Below, piece by piece: positions 39,077 through 46,916 of a DNA stretch of 53,259 bases; within the stretch, counting starts at the first letter, position 1; the number at the start of each line of letters is the position of its first letter. The stretch lies in contig JAGQUQ010000008.1 in the NCBI GenBank assembly GCA_020438425.1, positions 1 through 53,259 on the forward strand, in the 5' to 3' direction. The stretch comes from Solirubrobacterales bacterium (lineage in GTDB: Bacteria; Actinomycetota; Thermoleophilia; Solirubrobacterales; 70-9). The notes beneath the pieces are model-generated. The model ran no database searches. It was given only the letters and a program-made list of their open reading frames with translations, and was not told the origin of the DNA. Position numbers and translations under genes: made by a program.

Positions 39077-39892
39077 TTAGAGACTCGCGAGCTTCTTTTC
39101 GTCGAGTTCGACGCTGACCGGGCAGTGATCGGAGCCCATCACGTCGCCGTGGATCCGGGCGCCCTTGATCGCGTCACGCAGCCGTTCGGAAGCCAGGAAG
39201 CAGTCGATTCTCCAGCCCGCATTCCTTTCCCGGGCCTTTGACATGTACGACCACCACGAGTAGTGGCCGTTTCCTTCGGTGAAGATCCGGAAGGTGTCGA
39301 GAAAGCCGGCATCGAGAAAGTTCTGGAAGCCCTGCCGCTCCTCATCGGTGAAGCCGTGTTCGCCCTTGTTTGACTTCGGGTTGGCCAGGTCGTCCTCGGT
39401 GTGGGCGACGTTCATGTCCCCGCAGACCAGAACCGGCTTCTTGGCATCCAGCATCTTCATGTGGTGGAGCAGGGCCGGGTCCCACTGCTTTTCACGCAGC
39501 TTCAGGCGGGAAAGATCCCTTTTTGCGTTCGGCACGTAGGTCGTGACCAGGAAGAAGTGGTCGTACTCGGCGGTGATCACGCGCCCTTCGGCTCTCGGAT
39601 CACCGTAGGAATCGTTGTGGAGGTTGTACTCGTCCGATATCTCGGCGGCGAAGTCATTGAGAACCGCGATCGGTTTTGGCTTGGTGAAGATCGAGGTTCC
39701 CGAATAGCCCTTCTTTTCAGCCGAGTTCCAGTACTCCTCGTACTGCGGGAGGTCGATCTCGGCCTGGCCCTGCTCGGCCTTGGTCTCCTGCATGCAGAGA
39801 ATGTCGGGGTCGTACTCTTCGACGAAGGAGCCGAAGTCGCCCTTGCGAATCACGGCCCGGATGCCGTTGACGTTCCAGGAAAAGATCTTCAT
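39077..39892 (-). CDS. xthA: Exodeoxyribonuclease III
   Basis: 271 residues, standard length. It is an AP endonuclease/3'-5' exonuclease of base-excision repair. The endonuclease/exonuclease/phosphatase motifs are SWNVNGIRA, ILCMQETKAE (metal-binding Glu), VLVCGDMNVAH (catalytic Asp/Asn), WRIDCFLAS and GSDHCPV (catalytic Asp-His). I start at the ATG at 39892. The open frame extends upstream to 40054, but that stretch is the tRNA-Leu gene read as protein. Confidence 0.96.
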   Translation of the reverse strand: MKIFSWNVNGIRAVIRKGDFGSFVEEYDPDILCMQETKAEQGQAEIDLPQYEEYWNSAEKKGYSGTSIFTKPKPIAVLNDFAAEISDEYNLHNDSYGDPRAEGRVITAEYDHFFLVTTYVPNAKRDLSRLKLREKQWDPALLHHMKMLDAKKPVLVCGDMNVAHTEDDLANPKSNKGEHGFTDEERQGFQNFLDAGFLDTFRIFTEGNGHYSWWSYMSKARERNAGWRIDCFLASERLRDAIKGARIHGDVMGSDHCPVSVELDEKKLASL

Positions 39893-39900
39893 CGGTTCGA

Positions 39901-39984
39901 TGCGGCTGAGAGGAGTCGAACCTCCACGTTCTTGCGAACACAGGCACCTGAAGCCTGCGCGTCTACCAGTTCCGCCACAGCCGC
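39901..39984 (-). tRNA. tRNA-Leu (anticodon CAG)
   Basis: On the minus strand the 84 nt fold as a class II tRNA: acceptor GCGGCTG pairs with CAGCCGC plus discriminator A, D-arm GGCGGAACTGGTAGACGC, anticodon stem CAGGC/GCCTG around TTCAGGT (anticodon CAG), a long variable arm (TGTTCGCAAGAACG) and a T-arm with GGTTCGACT. CCA is not encoded. It is 8 nt upstream of xthA. Confidence 0.95.
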
Positions 39985-40088
39985 GCGGAGGCGAAACTCT
40001 ACCTGCTCGGCCACTGGATGCGCGCTCCGGTAGCGCCGGTCGCCTCACGATCAAGACGATTGCCGAATTGTTAGAATGCCCGCCACGC

Positions 40089-40161
40089 GCCGCTATCGTC
40101 CAGGGGTCTAGGACGCCGGATTCTCAGTCCGGAAACCGGGGTTCGAATCCCCGTAGCGGTA
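40089..40161 (+). tRNA. tRNA-Glu (anticodon CTC)
   Basis: 73 nt: acceptor GCCGCTA/TAGCGGT with discriminator A, D-arm TCGTCCAGGGGTCTAGGA, anticodon stem CCGGA/TCCGG around TTCTCAG (anticodon CTC), and T-arm CGGGG TTCGAAT CCCCG. CCA is not encoded. It is divergent from tRNA-Leu. Confidence 0.96.
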
Positions 40162-40170
40162 CCTCTTGAG

Positions 40171-40192
40171 AACCCGCCGGTTGGCGGGTTTT
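40171..40192 (+). terminator. Intrinsic terminator of tRNA-Glu
   Basis: AACCCGCC and GGCGGGTT arms with a 4-nt loop, followed by TTTCGCTTTT, 10 nt after the tRNA. Confidence 0.85.
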
Positions 40193-40215
40193 CGCTTTTC
40201 GGGGAGAATCGGGTC

Positions 40216-41607
40216 GTGGACCGTGGACTAACCAGGCGGGAGCTGGGAAGGATTGCCCTGGGAGGGGCTGCCCTGGCCGGGCTCGGAAGCGCAGGGGTGC
40301 TGGCCGGTTGCGGCTCCGGAGGGGCTGGCCCGGACGAATCGGCAAAGGCGGTGCTCGATCGGTTGCCGAAGACGGGAGTACCGAAGCCGGTCGACTTCAT
40401 CCGGACCAACTGGTCGAAGGATCCGCTTGCCTACTGCTCTTACTCGTACCTGCCTCCGAACCCGCTCGGATCGGGAATCAGGCGGCTGCTGGCCGAACCG
40501 GCGGGACGTGTCGCTTTCGCCGGAGAGGCGACCGGAGACATTCCGGCTACCGTTCACGGGGCCGCCCAGTCCGGGAGGGATGCGGGCCTCTTTGCCGCGG
40601 ACGAACTTCGGTCAGGCTCCCGGGTCGCAATCGTCGGGGCCGGGGCTGCCGGCCTGGCCTGCGCCGGGGCGTTGCTTGAGAACGGCATGGAACCGTTCAT
40701 TCTCGAGGCTTCGGACCGGGTTGGAGGCCGAGTCAGAAGCGGAGAATTGACCGGATCCCCGGTTGAACTGGGAGCGTCCTGGATCCACGGCGTCGATGGC
40801 AACCCGCTGACCGAACTCGCGGGCGAGGCGGGAATCGACCTGCATCCCTTTGCCTACGAGCTCGACTTTCCGGTCCCGGGCCAGGGTGCACTTGGCAGGG
40901 CAGGGGAGAGGCGGTTCAGACGCGCGATCAATTCCTTTGAGCCGTACGCCTCTGGGGCGAATCAGCAGACGGTCGACTGGCTGCTGCCCTGGCAATGGGG
41001 GCCGGGACTGGAGTGGGCAGTCCAGACCGAGGTCCAGCAGGAGTACGGCGGGGACCCCGGCCAGGTCGCAGCCCTCGCCACCTGGGAGGGGGAATGGTTC
41101 CCCGGTGGTGACGCCCTGCTCGACGGAGCCTACGTCGACGTGATCAGCGGACTCTCCGGAGACGCCGAGATTCGCTTCGGCGCGAAGGTCCGGCGGATCG
41201 ACCAGGACTCGAACTCGGTCCGGCTCGTTTGGGACGGGGGAGAAGCTGAAGCGGACGCCGTGGTCGTCACGGTTCCGATCGGGGTGCTCAAGGCCGGAGT
41301 GATCGAGTTCAGGCCGGCGCTTCCGGCGCGGACGCTGGCGGCCATCGAGGGGCTGGGAGCCGGGCTTCTGGACAAGCTGTGGCTCGCCTTCGAGGAGCCC
41401 TTCTGGGACGAGGACGCGGAAGGATTCTCCTGGATCAACCCCCGTCTCCCGGGTCGCTGGGGCAGCTGGGTGAACGCGGTGCCGGTTACCGGCAAGCCGT
41501 TCCTGATGACGCTCTCCGGCGGATCGGACGCTCGCCGGCTTTCCGGTTGGAGCGACCTGGACCTCATCGCTGACGCGATGGGCGCGCTGGACGCGATGTT
41601 CGGCTAG
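40216..41607 (+). CDS. Tat-exported lipoprotein flavin amine oxidase, circularly permuted
   Basis: 463 residues. A twin-arginine signal (TRRELGRIAL) ends in a lipobox (VLAGC, Cys 32). Residues about 55-130 (FIRTNWSKDPLAYCSYSYLP, FAGEATGDIPATVHGAAQSG) are the segment that normally ends flavin amine oxidases, where GEAT and TVHGA contact FAD. Only then does the N-terminal Rossmann motif appear (VAIVGAGAAGLACA, 137-150; FILEASDRVGGR, 161-172; GASWIHG). The protein ends at DAMGALDAMFG, exactly where the usual enzymes run into RTxWxxDP. The whole fold thus appears present in permuted order. Such enzymes oxidise amines or amino acids using FAD. Downstream stop interlocks with the convergent gene in CTAG. 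Confidence 0.85.
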   Translation: MDRGLTRRELGRIALGGAALAGLGSAGVLAGCGSGGAGPDESAKAVLDRLPKTGVPKPVDFIRTNWSKDPLAYCSYSYLPPNPLGSGIRRLLAEPAGRVAFAGEATGDIPATVHGAAQSGRDAGLFAADELRSGSRVAIVGAGAAGLACAGALLENGMEPFILEASDRVGGRVRSGELTGSPVELGASWIHGVDGNPLTELAGEAGIDLHPFAYELDFPVPGQGALGRAGERRFRRAINSFEPYASGANQQTVDWLLPWQWGPGLEWAVQTEVQQEYGGDPGQVAALATWEGEWFPGGDALLDGAYVDVISGLSGDAEIRFGAKVRRIDQDSNSVRLVWDGGEAEADAVVVTVPIGVLKAGVIEFRPALPARTLAAIEGLGAGLLDKLWLAFEEPFWDEDAEGFSWINPRLPGRWGSWVNAVPVTGKPFLMTLSGGSDARRLSGWSDLDLIADAMGALDAMFG

Positions 41608-43217
41608 GAAGGATCCGATTGGCCGGCCGGGCCAGGGCGGATCCTGAAAGTGACCATGCGGAACGCGGAGATTGGAGAAACGGTCTCGGGATTGGTCTTG
41701 GCCGCGAACGAGATTCTCACCTTGACCTGGCGCGATTTGCCACTCCGCAGGATTGACTTTCGCAGCCTGCGATTCGCCTTGACGACTATCGAGACGGTGC
41801 CTGCCTTCTTGAACTTCCTGACGGTCCGGGACAGGAGGTCGGGCTTCTTTGCGTCATCGACAACCAGTTGTCCGGCGGCGGGGATGGTGACCTTGATCTT
41901 CGCCGTGCCATTGGATGAAGGGGTGACCTTGCGCACTTTGAAGACCTTGCCCTTCGGCGGCTCGGGCTGGCTCGGAACCCTGATTGCGGTCGGGTCGGAA
42001 TCGGAGTTGTTCGCGGTCGCGCCGAAATGCTCGCCGCCGCCAGAAACCGTTGCGACGTTGACCACGCTGTTCGGTGGTTTGTCTGCGGCGACCACTTTCA
42101 CGGTCACGTCCGGGTAGTAGGCCCCGGACTGGAGCGGGTCGGAGCGGGTGCATGAGACCGTCGCCAGGTCACAACTCCAGCCGTCACCGGAGATGGCGCT
42201 CGCGGTGAGGCCGGTCGGCAGCTGGTCGGTGACGGTCACCGGTCCCGAGGTGGAGAGGTTTCCGGTGTTGGTGACCCTGAGCGTGTAGTCACCGGCCCGC
42301 CCGGCAAGCAGGTCGCCATCGTGACTCTTGTCGATTTCAAGGTCCGGTCCCAGAACCGTGATCGAGGTGGAACCGCCCGCAACCTGGGGCCAGGGCCGGT
42401 CGTCGGCGCTGCTGGTGGCGACGATCGATGGCTGGCTGCTGTAGGTACCGGGCACGACGAAGGTCCTCGAGCAGTTGAAGGTCCAGGTTTCGCCCGGCGA
42501 GAGAACAGGCTTTTCGGCCGGGGGCACGGAGTCGCCGGACTGGTACTCGACGGGACCGCAGTTCCCGTCCGAGATCGCATCAAGGAGGCCGCCCGGGCCG
42601 GCCGGAACAAGCTGAGGTGCAGGGAGTCCCGCCGTCGGGATCGGGCTGGTATTGGTCAGTTCATAGGTGAAATCCACCTTCAGCGGCGGCGGCCCCGAGG
42701 TCACGCTCGGAGTCACCGAAAGTGTCGCCTGGGGGCGGGTCAGGGTGATCTTGGCGTCAGGACCTTCACCGGAGATCCTGCTGTCGCCGTCCCGATCGTG
42801 AACGGTCGCGCTCCAGTAGATCTCCAGAGGCGCTTCGAAGTCGTCTTCGCCGAGCGCTACGACGTAGGGGTTGTGGTTGACGGCCTTGACCGAGGTGCCG
42901 GCAGTCAGACTGACGTTGCTGATCAGGACAAAGTCCCCTTCCGGGTCTCCGCTCGAACCCGCCAGCCGTACCTTGACCATGATCTCGCTCAGGTTGCATG
43001 CGGAAGAACCCTGGTTCGTAATGACCGCCGCAAGGACTATCTCGTCGCCTTGCCGGACCGGCGAATCGAGCAGATCAAGGGTCTCATCGGCGAACCGGAC
43101 AGACGGATTCGAACCGGTACAGCCTTCGGGGCTCTGGTCCGCGCTTGCGGCAGGGGCGAAAACCAGCGCTGTCAAGAGCGCTGCGGCCACTGCCAGACAA
43201 CGTTTGATCTCCCTCAT
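41604..43217 (-). CDS. Secreted DUF11/CARDB-type beta-repeat protein
   Basis: 537 residues with signal peptide ending PAASADQSPEG. Several Ig-like beta domains follow: about 40-165 (DEIVLAAVITNQGSSACNLS), about 165-290 (PPPLKVDFTYELTNTSPIP), and a clear DUF11 domain at about 295-410 (LEIDKSHDGDLLAGRAGDYT, VTDQLPTGLTASAISGDGWSC). The C-terminal 110 residues are a basic beta domain (KIKVTIPAAGQLVVDDAKK). No enzyme motif or sorting signal is visible; a surface structural role is likely. Confidence 0.75.
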   Translation of the reverse strand: MREIKRCLAVAAALLTALVFAPAASADQSPEGCTGSNPSVRFADETLDLLDSPVRQGDEIVLAAVITNQGSSACNLSEIMVKVRLAGSSGDPEGDFVLISNVSLTAGTSVKAVNHNPYVVALGEDDFEAPLEIYWSATVHDRDGDSRISGEGPDAKITLTRPQATLSVTPSVTSGPPPLKVDFTYELTNTSPIPTAGLPAPQLVPAGPGGLLDAISDGNCGPVEYQSGDSVPPAEKPVLSPGETWTFNCSRTFVVPGTYSSQPSIVATSSADDRPWPQVAGGSTSITVLGPDLEIDKSHDGDLLAGRAGDYTLRVTNTGNLSTSGPVTVTDQLPTGLTASAISGDGWSCDLATVSCTRSDPLQSGAYYPDVTVKVVAADKPPNSVVNVATVSGGGEHFGATANNSDSDPTAIRVPSQPEPPKGKVFKVRKVTPSSNGTAKIKVTIPAAGQLVVDDAKKPDLLSRTVRKFKKAGTVSIVVKANRRLRKSILRSGKSRQVKVRISFAAKTNPETVSPISAFRMVTFRIRPGPAGQSDPS

Positions 43218-43279
43218 CGAACCCCTTGCCTTGAACTAAAGAGTAAGCCACCGGCGCGACGGCCGCAACCGTCGGCGGT

Positions 43280-44005
43280 TCAGGCCTCGTTCTCGGCGTG
43301 AATCGGTTCGCCCTCTTCGTCGATCGGGTTCTCGAAAGGTTCGGGCATCTGATGTGAATCCGCTTCCCGCTTGGCCTTGCGGATCTCCAACACGACCGGG
43401 ATGACGGAGGCGGCAACCACGCCCAGAAGAATGAACTCGATGTACTTCTCGACGAAGGCGATCTGGCCGAGGAAGTAGCCCAGGGTGGTGACGCCGGCGC
43501 CCCAGAGGATGCCGCCGACGATGTCGTAGGTGAGGAAGGTCCGGTAGTGCATGTGCGAGGTGCCGGCCATGACCGGAACGAAAGCCCGGACGATCGGAAC
43601 GAAGCGGGCCAGGATGATCGCCCGCGGGCCGTGCTTCTCGAAGAAGGCTGCGGTCTGATCGACGTACTCGCGCTTGAACAAACGACTATCCGGACGGTTG
43701 AAGAGCGGTGGTCCGAACTTTCGCCCGATCCAGTAGCCGGTCTGGTCACCGGCGATCGCGGCGATCGGAATCAGGATGCAGAGCACCCAGAGGTCGGGAA
43801 GGATGTCCGTCGTCGCGGAAAGCAGGCCGGCGGTGAAGAGCAACGAGTCGCCGGGCAGGAAGAAGCCGACCATCATTCCCGACTCCATGAAGACGATGAC
43901 CATCAGGCCGATCACCGAGAACTTCTCGATCAGGCTTTCCGGGTCAAGCCAGCTGGGGCCGAGGGCAAGCGGCATGTTGTGAAGTGCGGCGACGAAGAAG
44001 TCCAT
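43280..44005 (-). CDS. DedA-family membrane protein
   Basis: About 241 residues from the ATG at 44005; ribosome site is poor, and frames open to 44119 give an implausible basic N terminus. DedA/SNARE-associated motifs are FFLPGDSLLFTAGLLS, GDQTGYWIGRKFGPPL, FFEKHGPRAIILARFVPIVRAFVPVMAG and a GGILWGAGVTTLGYFLG helix, with about four to six membrane segments. DedA proteins include undecaprenyl-phosphate or phospholipid flippases; the Glu/Asp and two Arg motifs they need are present. The C-terminal tail is acidic (FENPIDEEGEPIHAENEA). Confidence 0.88.
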   Translation of the reverse strand: MDFFVAALHNMPLALGPSWLDPESLIEKFSVIGLMVIVFMESGMMVGFFLPGDSLLFTAGLLSATTDILPDLWVLCILIPIAAIAGDQTGYWIGRKFGPPLFNRPDSRLFKREYVDQTAAFFEKHGPRAIILARFVPIVRAFVPVMAGTSHMHYRTFLTYDIVGGILWGAGVTTLGYFLGQIAFVEKYIEFILLGVVAASVIPVVLEIRKAKREADSHQMPEPFENPIDEEGEPIHAENEA

Positions 44006-44094
44006 GAGGGAGGGTCCGCGACGGCGCGGAATCCGGCATTTTGACAGGTCACGCCACTTCGGGACCCCGCAGCCTCGTTGCGACGGGTCCTTTA

Positions 44095-44290
44095 TGATCG
44101 TTCGCGAAGTCGGTCGCACCCCTTTGCGGGGTCAGGGAATCCGGTCCAACTCCGGAACTGACGCGCAGCGGTAGGGACGTCCTTGAAGGCACATGGCCAC
44201 TGGACCAAAGGTCTGGGAAGGCTGCCTCCTCGAAAACGTCCAAGTCCGAAGACCTGCCGGCTTTGCGCCATGTGGCGCACCGAAATAGCG
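44095..44290 (+). ncRNA. Cobalamin riboswitch
   Basis: The core elements occur in order: AGGGAATCCGGT at 44134-44145, CCGGAACTGACGCGCAGCGG at 44152-44171, GCCACTGG at about 44195-44202, GGGAAGGC at 44215-44222, and the B12 box AAGTCCGAAGACCTGCC at 44242-44258. A hairpin (TGCGCC/GGCGCA, 44264-44279) follows. Its CCATGT (44268-44273) is complementary to ACATGG at 44191-44196, the loop expected to form the L5-L13 kissing contact. The first gene's ribosome site lies about 30 nt beyond, so translational control is most likely. Ends are approximate. The 320-bp gap before 44326 holds little else. Confidence 0.93.
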
Positions 44291-44325
44291 GTCTCGCGTA
44301 AGGCCGCCGGACAAAGAAGGAACGC

Positions 44326-45051
44326 ATGACCAATCGAATCACCAAACCCGCTATCGGGCTGCTGCTCGGACTGGCGCTGCTGCTCGGCTTCGTCTCGCAG
44401 CCGGCCATGGCCGCGAAGAAAGTACCGGTCAACCTGCGGGTTGTCACCTACAAGGGACAGATCGTCTTCGACGGGACCGTGAACACCGGTACCGCGAAGA
44501 TCAAGCCGAACGCCGACTGCCTCGGCGGTGCCGCCGGCCCGGCCAGGACCGTCGTCGGTCCGACCGCGCTGGGTCTGCTCTACCAGGCATCACTTCAGTA
44601 CAAGGCGCTCCGCCCTCTCGAGCTCTCCGATGGAGACTTTGGGTTCGGCATCTGCGGTATCGCGGGCGTCTCTGCCAGGGACAAAGAGTGGTGGGTCCTC
44701 CGCCAGAACTACAAGGACACGATGACCGGCGCCGAAACCACGAAGGTGAAGCGCGGCGACAAGATCCTTCTCTACCTCTCGAAGAGCTATGAGGACACGA
44801 CTCCTGACAGCCTCGCCCTGAACGCCCCCGGCAAGGTGCGCAAGGGCGCGAAGGTCAAGGTCCGTGTCTTCAAGTACACCGGCGCCGGCAAGCGTTCGGT
44901 CGTCGAAGGAGCGAAGGTCTCCGGCGCCAAGGGCGCCCTCACCGACGCTCAGGGTTACACGACCCTGACCATCACCGGCAAGACGAGGCTGGTCGCCCGC
45001 CAGGGCAGCCTGATCCCGTCGAACCGGGTCCAGGTCTCGATCAAGAAGTAA
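44326..45051 (+). CDS. Secreted DUF4430 protein (transcobalamin beta-domain-like)
   Basis: 241 residues, ATG with AAGAAGG upstream. Signal peptide ends QPAMAAKKVP. Residues about 30-155 fit DUF4430 (TALGLLYQASLQYKA, then DGDFGFGICGIAGVSARDKE, WWVLRQNY and VKRGDKILLYLS), the fold of the C-terminal half of animal transcobalamin and intrinsic factor. The C-terminal 75 residues are an Ig-like domain (GKVRKGAKVKVRVFKYTGAG). It has no lipobox or membrane anchor, so it may be free or bound to a partner. Being the first gene after a B12 riboswitch, it most likely binds cobalamin outside the cell. Direct B12 binding is inferred. Confidence 0.8.
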   Translation: MTNRITKPAIGLLLGLALLLGFVSQPAMAAKKVPVNLRVVTYKGQIVFDGTVNTGTAKIKPNADCLGGAAGPARTVVGPTALGLLYQASLQYKALRPLELSDGDFGFGICGIAGVSARDKEWWVLRQNYKDTMTGAETTKVKRGDKILLYLSKSYEDTTPDSLALNAPGKVRKGAKVKVRVFKYTGAGKRSVVEGAKVSGAKGALTDAQGYTTLTITGKTRLVARQGSLIPSNRVQVSIKK

Positions 45052-45061
45052 TCGGGCTGGA

Positions 45062-46027
45062 ATGAATCTCTCAGCCGCATGCCGGTGGTTCCAGGGCCTT
45101 TCGGCCCGGGCCACCGGCATGGCGGCTGTGGTTCTCGCGAGCTCGATTCTGGCCGGATGCGGCCTCGGGCCGGGCGAGGAAACAGGTGACGCGAAACTCT
45201 GGGTTACCCGCGACTATGGCGCGGAAATCCTGGTTGACCGGGAACTGCCGGTCAACGAATCAAGCAACGCGATGCGGGTGCTCGACGAAAGCGCCGAGCT
45301 CGAAACCGCTTACGGCGGCGAGTTCGTTCAGGCGGTCGACGGGCTGTCCGGAGACACGGAAAGCGGTCGCAGCTTCGACTGGTTCTTCTCGGTCAACGGG
45401 ATCGTGGCCGAGCGGGGTTCGGCCCAGTTCCCAGTCGAAGGAGGAGACACCGTCTGGTGGGACTTCCGCGACTGGACCGACGCGATGGAGGTCGGCGGAG
45501 TGGTCGGCGCCTACCCGGCACCGTTCTCGACCGGGTATGACGACCGGAACTGGGGGGTCGAGATCGACTGCCGCGGTGAAAGCTCCGCCTGCCGCATGGT
45601 TGAGAACCAGCTGGCGGGAGATGGCGTGACCCTCAGGGACACGGGGGAGAACATGCGGATCGTGGTCGGCACCCTTCCCGAACTGCTCGACATTCCCGAG
45701 ATGAAGCGCCTGCACAAAGGCCCGGACGCGAGCGGAGTGTTCGCCACCTTCGGCCCGGGCGGAATCCTGCCTGGAGAAGGAAAGCCGAACCCGACCCTGG
45801 CAATCGAAGGACTCGGGATCGACGGCAGTGTGGCCCGGGAGTTCGGTCCCGAGGCCGGACTGGTGGCCGCTATGCGCCGGGCCGAAGATCCGCCGGTCTG
45901 GTTGATCACCGGGGGTACCGACGAGGCGGTCCAGATGGCCGCCGCAGCATTGAACCCCGCCGATCTTGAACGGAGATACGCAGCGGTGGTCAGCGACGGA
46001 ATGGTGAGCTCGCTGCCCTTACCCTGA
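45062..46027 (+). CDS. DUF4430 lipoprotein with extra C-terminal domain
   Basis: 321 residues. The lipobox SILAGC is at about residue 33. Residues about 45-150 are a DUF4430 domain (AMRVLDESAELETAYGGEFV, SFDWFFSVNGIVAERGSAQF, GDTVWWDFRDW). Residues about 170-320 form a separate alpha/beta-looking domain I do not recognise (DRNWGVEIDCRGESSACRMV, VWLITGGTDEAVQMAAAAL), with a possible disulphide. It starts 10 nt after the previous stop and 10 nt before ecfT, within one operon. The likely role is a membrane-tethered B12-binding or hand-over protein. Confidence 0.8.
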   Translation: MNLSAACRWFQGLSARATGMAAVVLASSILAGCGLGPGEETGDAKLWVTRDYGAEILVDRELPVNESSNAMRVLDESAELETAYGGEFVQAVDGLSGDTESGRSFDWFFSVNGIVAERGSAQFPVEGGDTVWWDFRDWTDAMEVGGVVGAYPAPFSTGYDDRNWGVEIDCRGESSACRMVENQLAGDGVTLRDTGENMRIVVGTLPELLDIPEMKRLHKGPDASGVFATFGPGGILPGEGKPNPTLAIEGLGIDGSVAREFGPEAGLVAAMRRAEDPPVWLITGGTDEAVQMAAAALNPADLERRYAAVVSDGMVSSLPLP

Positions 46028-46037
46028 GTGGTCGACG

Positions 46038-46916
46038 ATGAAGAAGCTTTCCCCGATCGCCTTTGTACCTCGCCGGGAGACCGTGCAGACGGCCTCGCTG
46101 GCTCCGGTCGCCCTGTATCTGGGTGCCTACCTGCTGGTCTGCTTCTTCTCCTCCGACCCGATGGTGCTGATCGCCGCCACGGCCGGCGCCGCGATCGCCG
46201 GTTACGGATGCGGAGCGAAACGGGCGGTCAACTTCTCGCTCAAGCTCGGTGGCTTTCTGGCCCTGACCATGATCATCGTCAACGCGCTGGTGACCAGCCG
46301 GGGAGCGACCGTGCTGGCCCGGCTCGGTGACTGGCCGTTGCTCGGCCGGGTTGACGTGACCGCCGAGGCGATCGCCGCTGGTGGCGTGATCGGCCTGCGG
46401 GCCATGGGCACGATGGTCGTGATCGGGGTCTGGTCGGCCTGCGTTGATCCCGACCGGATCCTCCAGGCGGTACACGGAGTGGCCAGGCGTTCGGCCCTGA
46501 CCGCCACCCTGATCTCCAGGCTGGTGCCGCTGGCCGCGACCGACTACGCCCGGATCGGCGAGGCGGCATCGCTGCGCGGCCCGGGGGCCAGTCCGGTCGG
46601 ACGCGGGGCGATGGCCCACAGATTGCTGGCCGGCTCGCTCGACCGCGCGGTGGACGTGGCCGCGACGCTCGAACTTCGCGGCTACGGATCGAGCGGCGCC
46701 TCGGCCCGGTTCAGGCCGGTGCCCTCGCGCTTCGATCGCCGCTTCTGGCTGGCCGGTGCGGGGTTGATGGCAGCCGCGCTGGCTGAACTGCTCGCGGGTT
46801 CGGGGCGGTTTGAGACCTATCCCGAAATTGCCTACGGGATCGGGCTCGAAGGCCCGCTGGTCGCCGTCGCGTTTCTGGTCGGCGGGTTCGTCACCTGGCG
46901 AAGGGGAGGGCGATGA
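46038..46916 (+). CDS. ecfT: ECF transporter T component
   Basis: 292 residues, CbiQ/EcfT family, with about five to six membrane helices. The two coupling-helix motifs characteristic of EcfT are visible: EAASLRGPG and TLELRGYGS (A/E-x-R-G type), which contact the ATPase grooves. It overlaps the ATPase gene by 4 nt (ATGA). Together with the double ATPase and the S-domain protein it forms a complete energy-coupling-factor importer; the substrate is taken as cobalamin from the riboswitch. Confidence 0.9.
   Translation: MKKLSPIAFVPRRETVQTASLAPVALYLGAYLLVCFFSSDPMVLIAATAGAAIAGYGCGAKRAVNFSLKLGGFLALTMIIVNALVTSRGATVLARLGDWPLLGRVDVTAEAIAAGGVIGLRAMGTMVVIGVWSACVDPDRILQAVHGVARRSALTATLISRLVPLAATDYARIGEAASLRGPGASPVGRGAMAHRLLAGSLDRAVDVAATLELRGYGSSGASARFRPVPSRFDRRFWLAGAGLMAAALAELLAGSGRFETYPEIAYGIGLEGPLVAVAFLVGGFVTWRRGGR

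Noticed and set aside
39893-40054. N-terminal extension of xthA
   Set aside because: The extension is the tRNA-Leu gene; the protein homology begins at MKIFSWNVNG.
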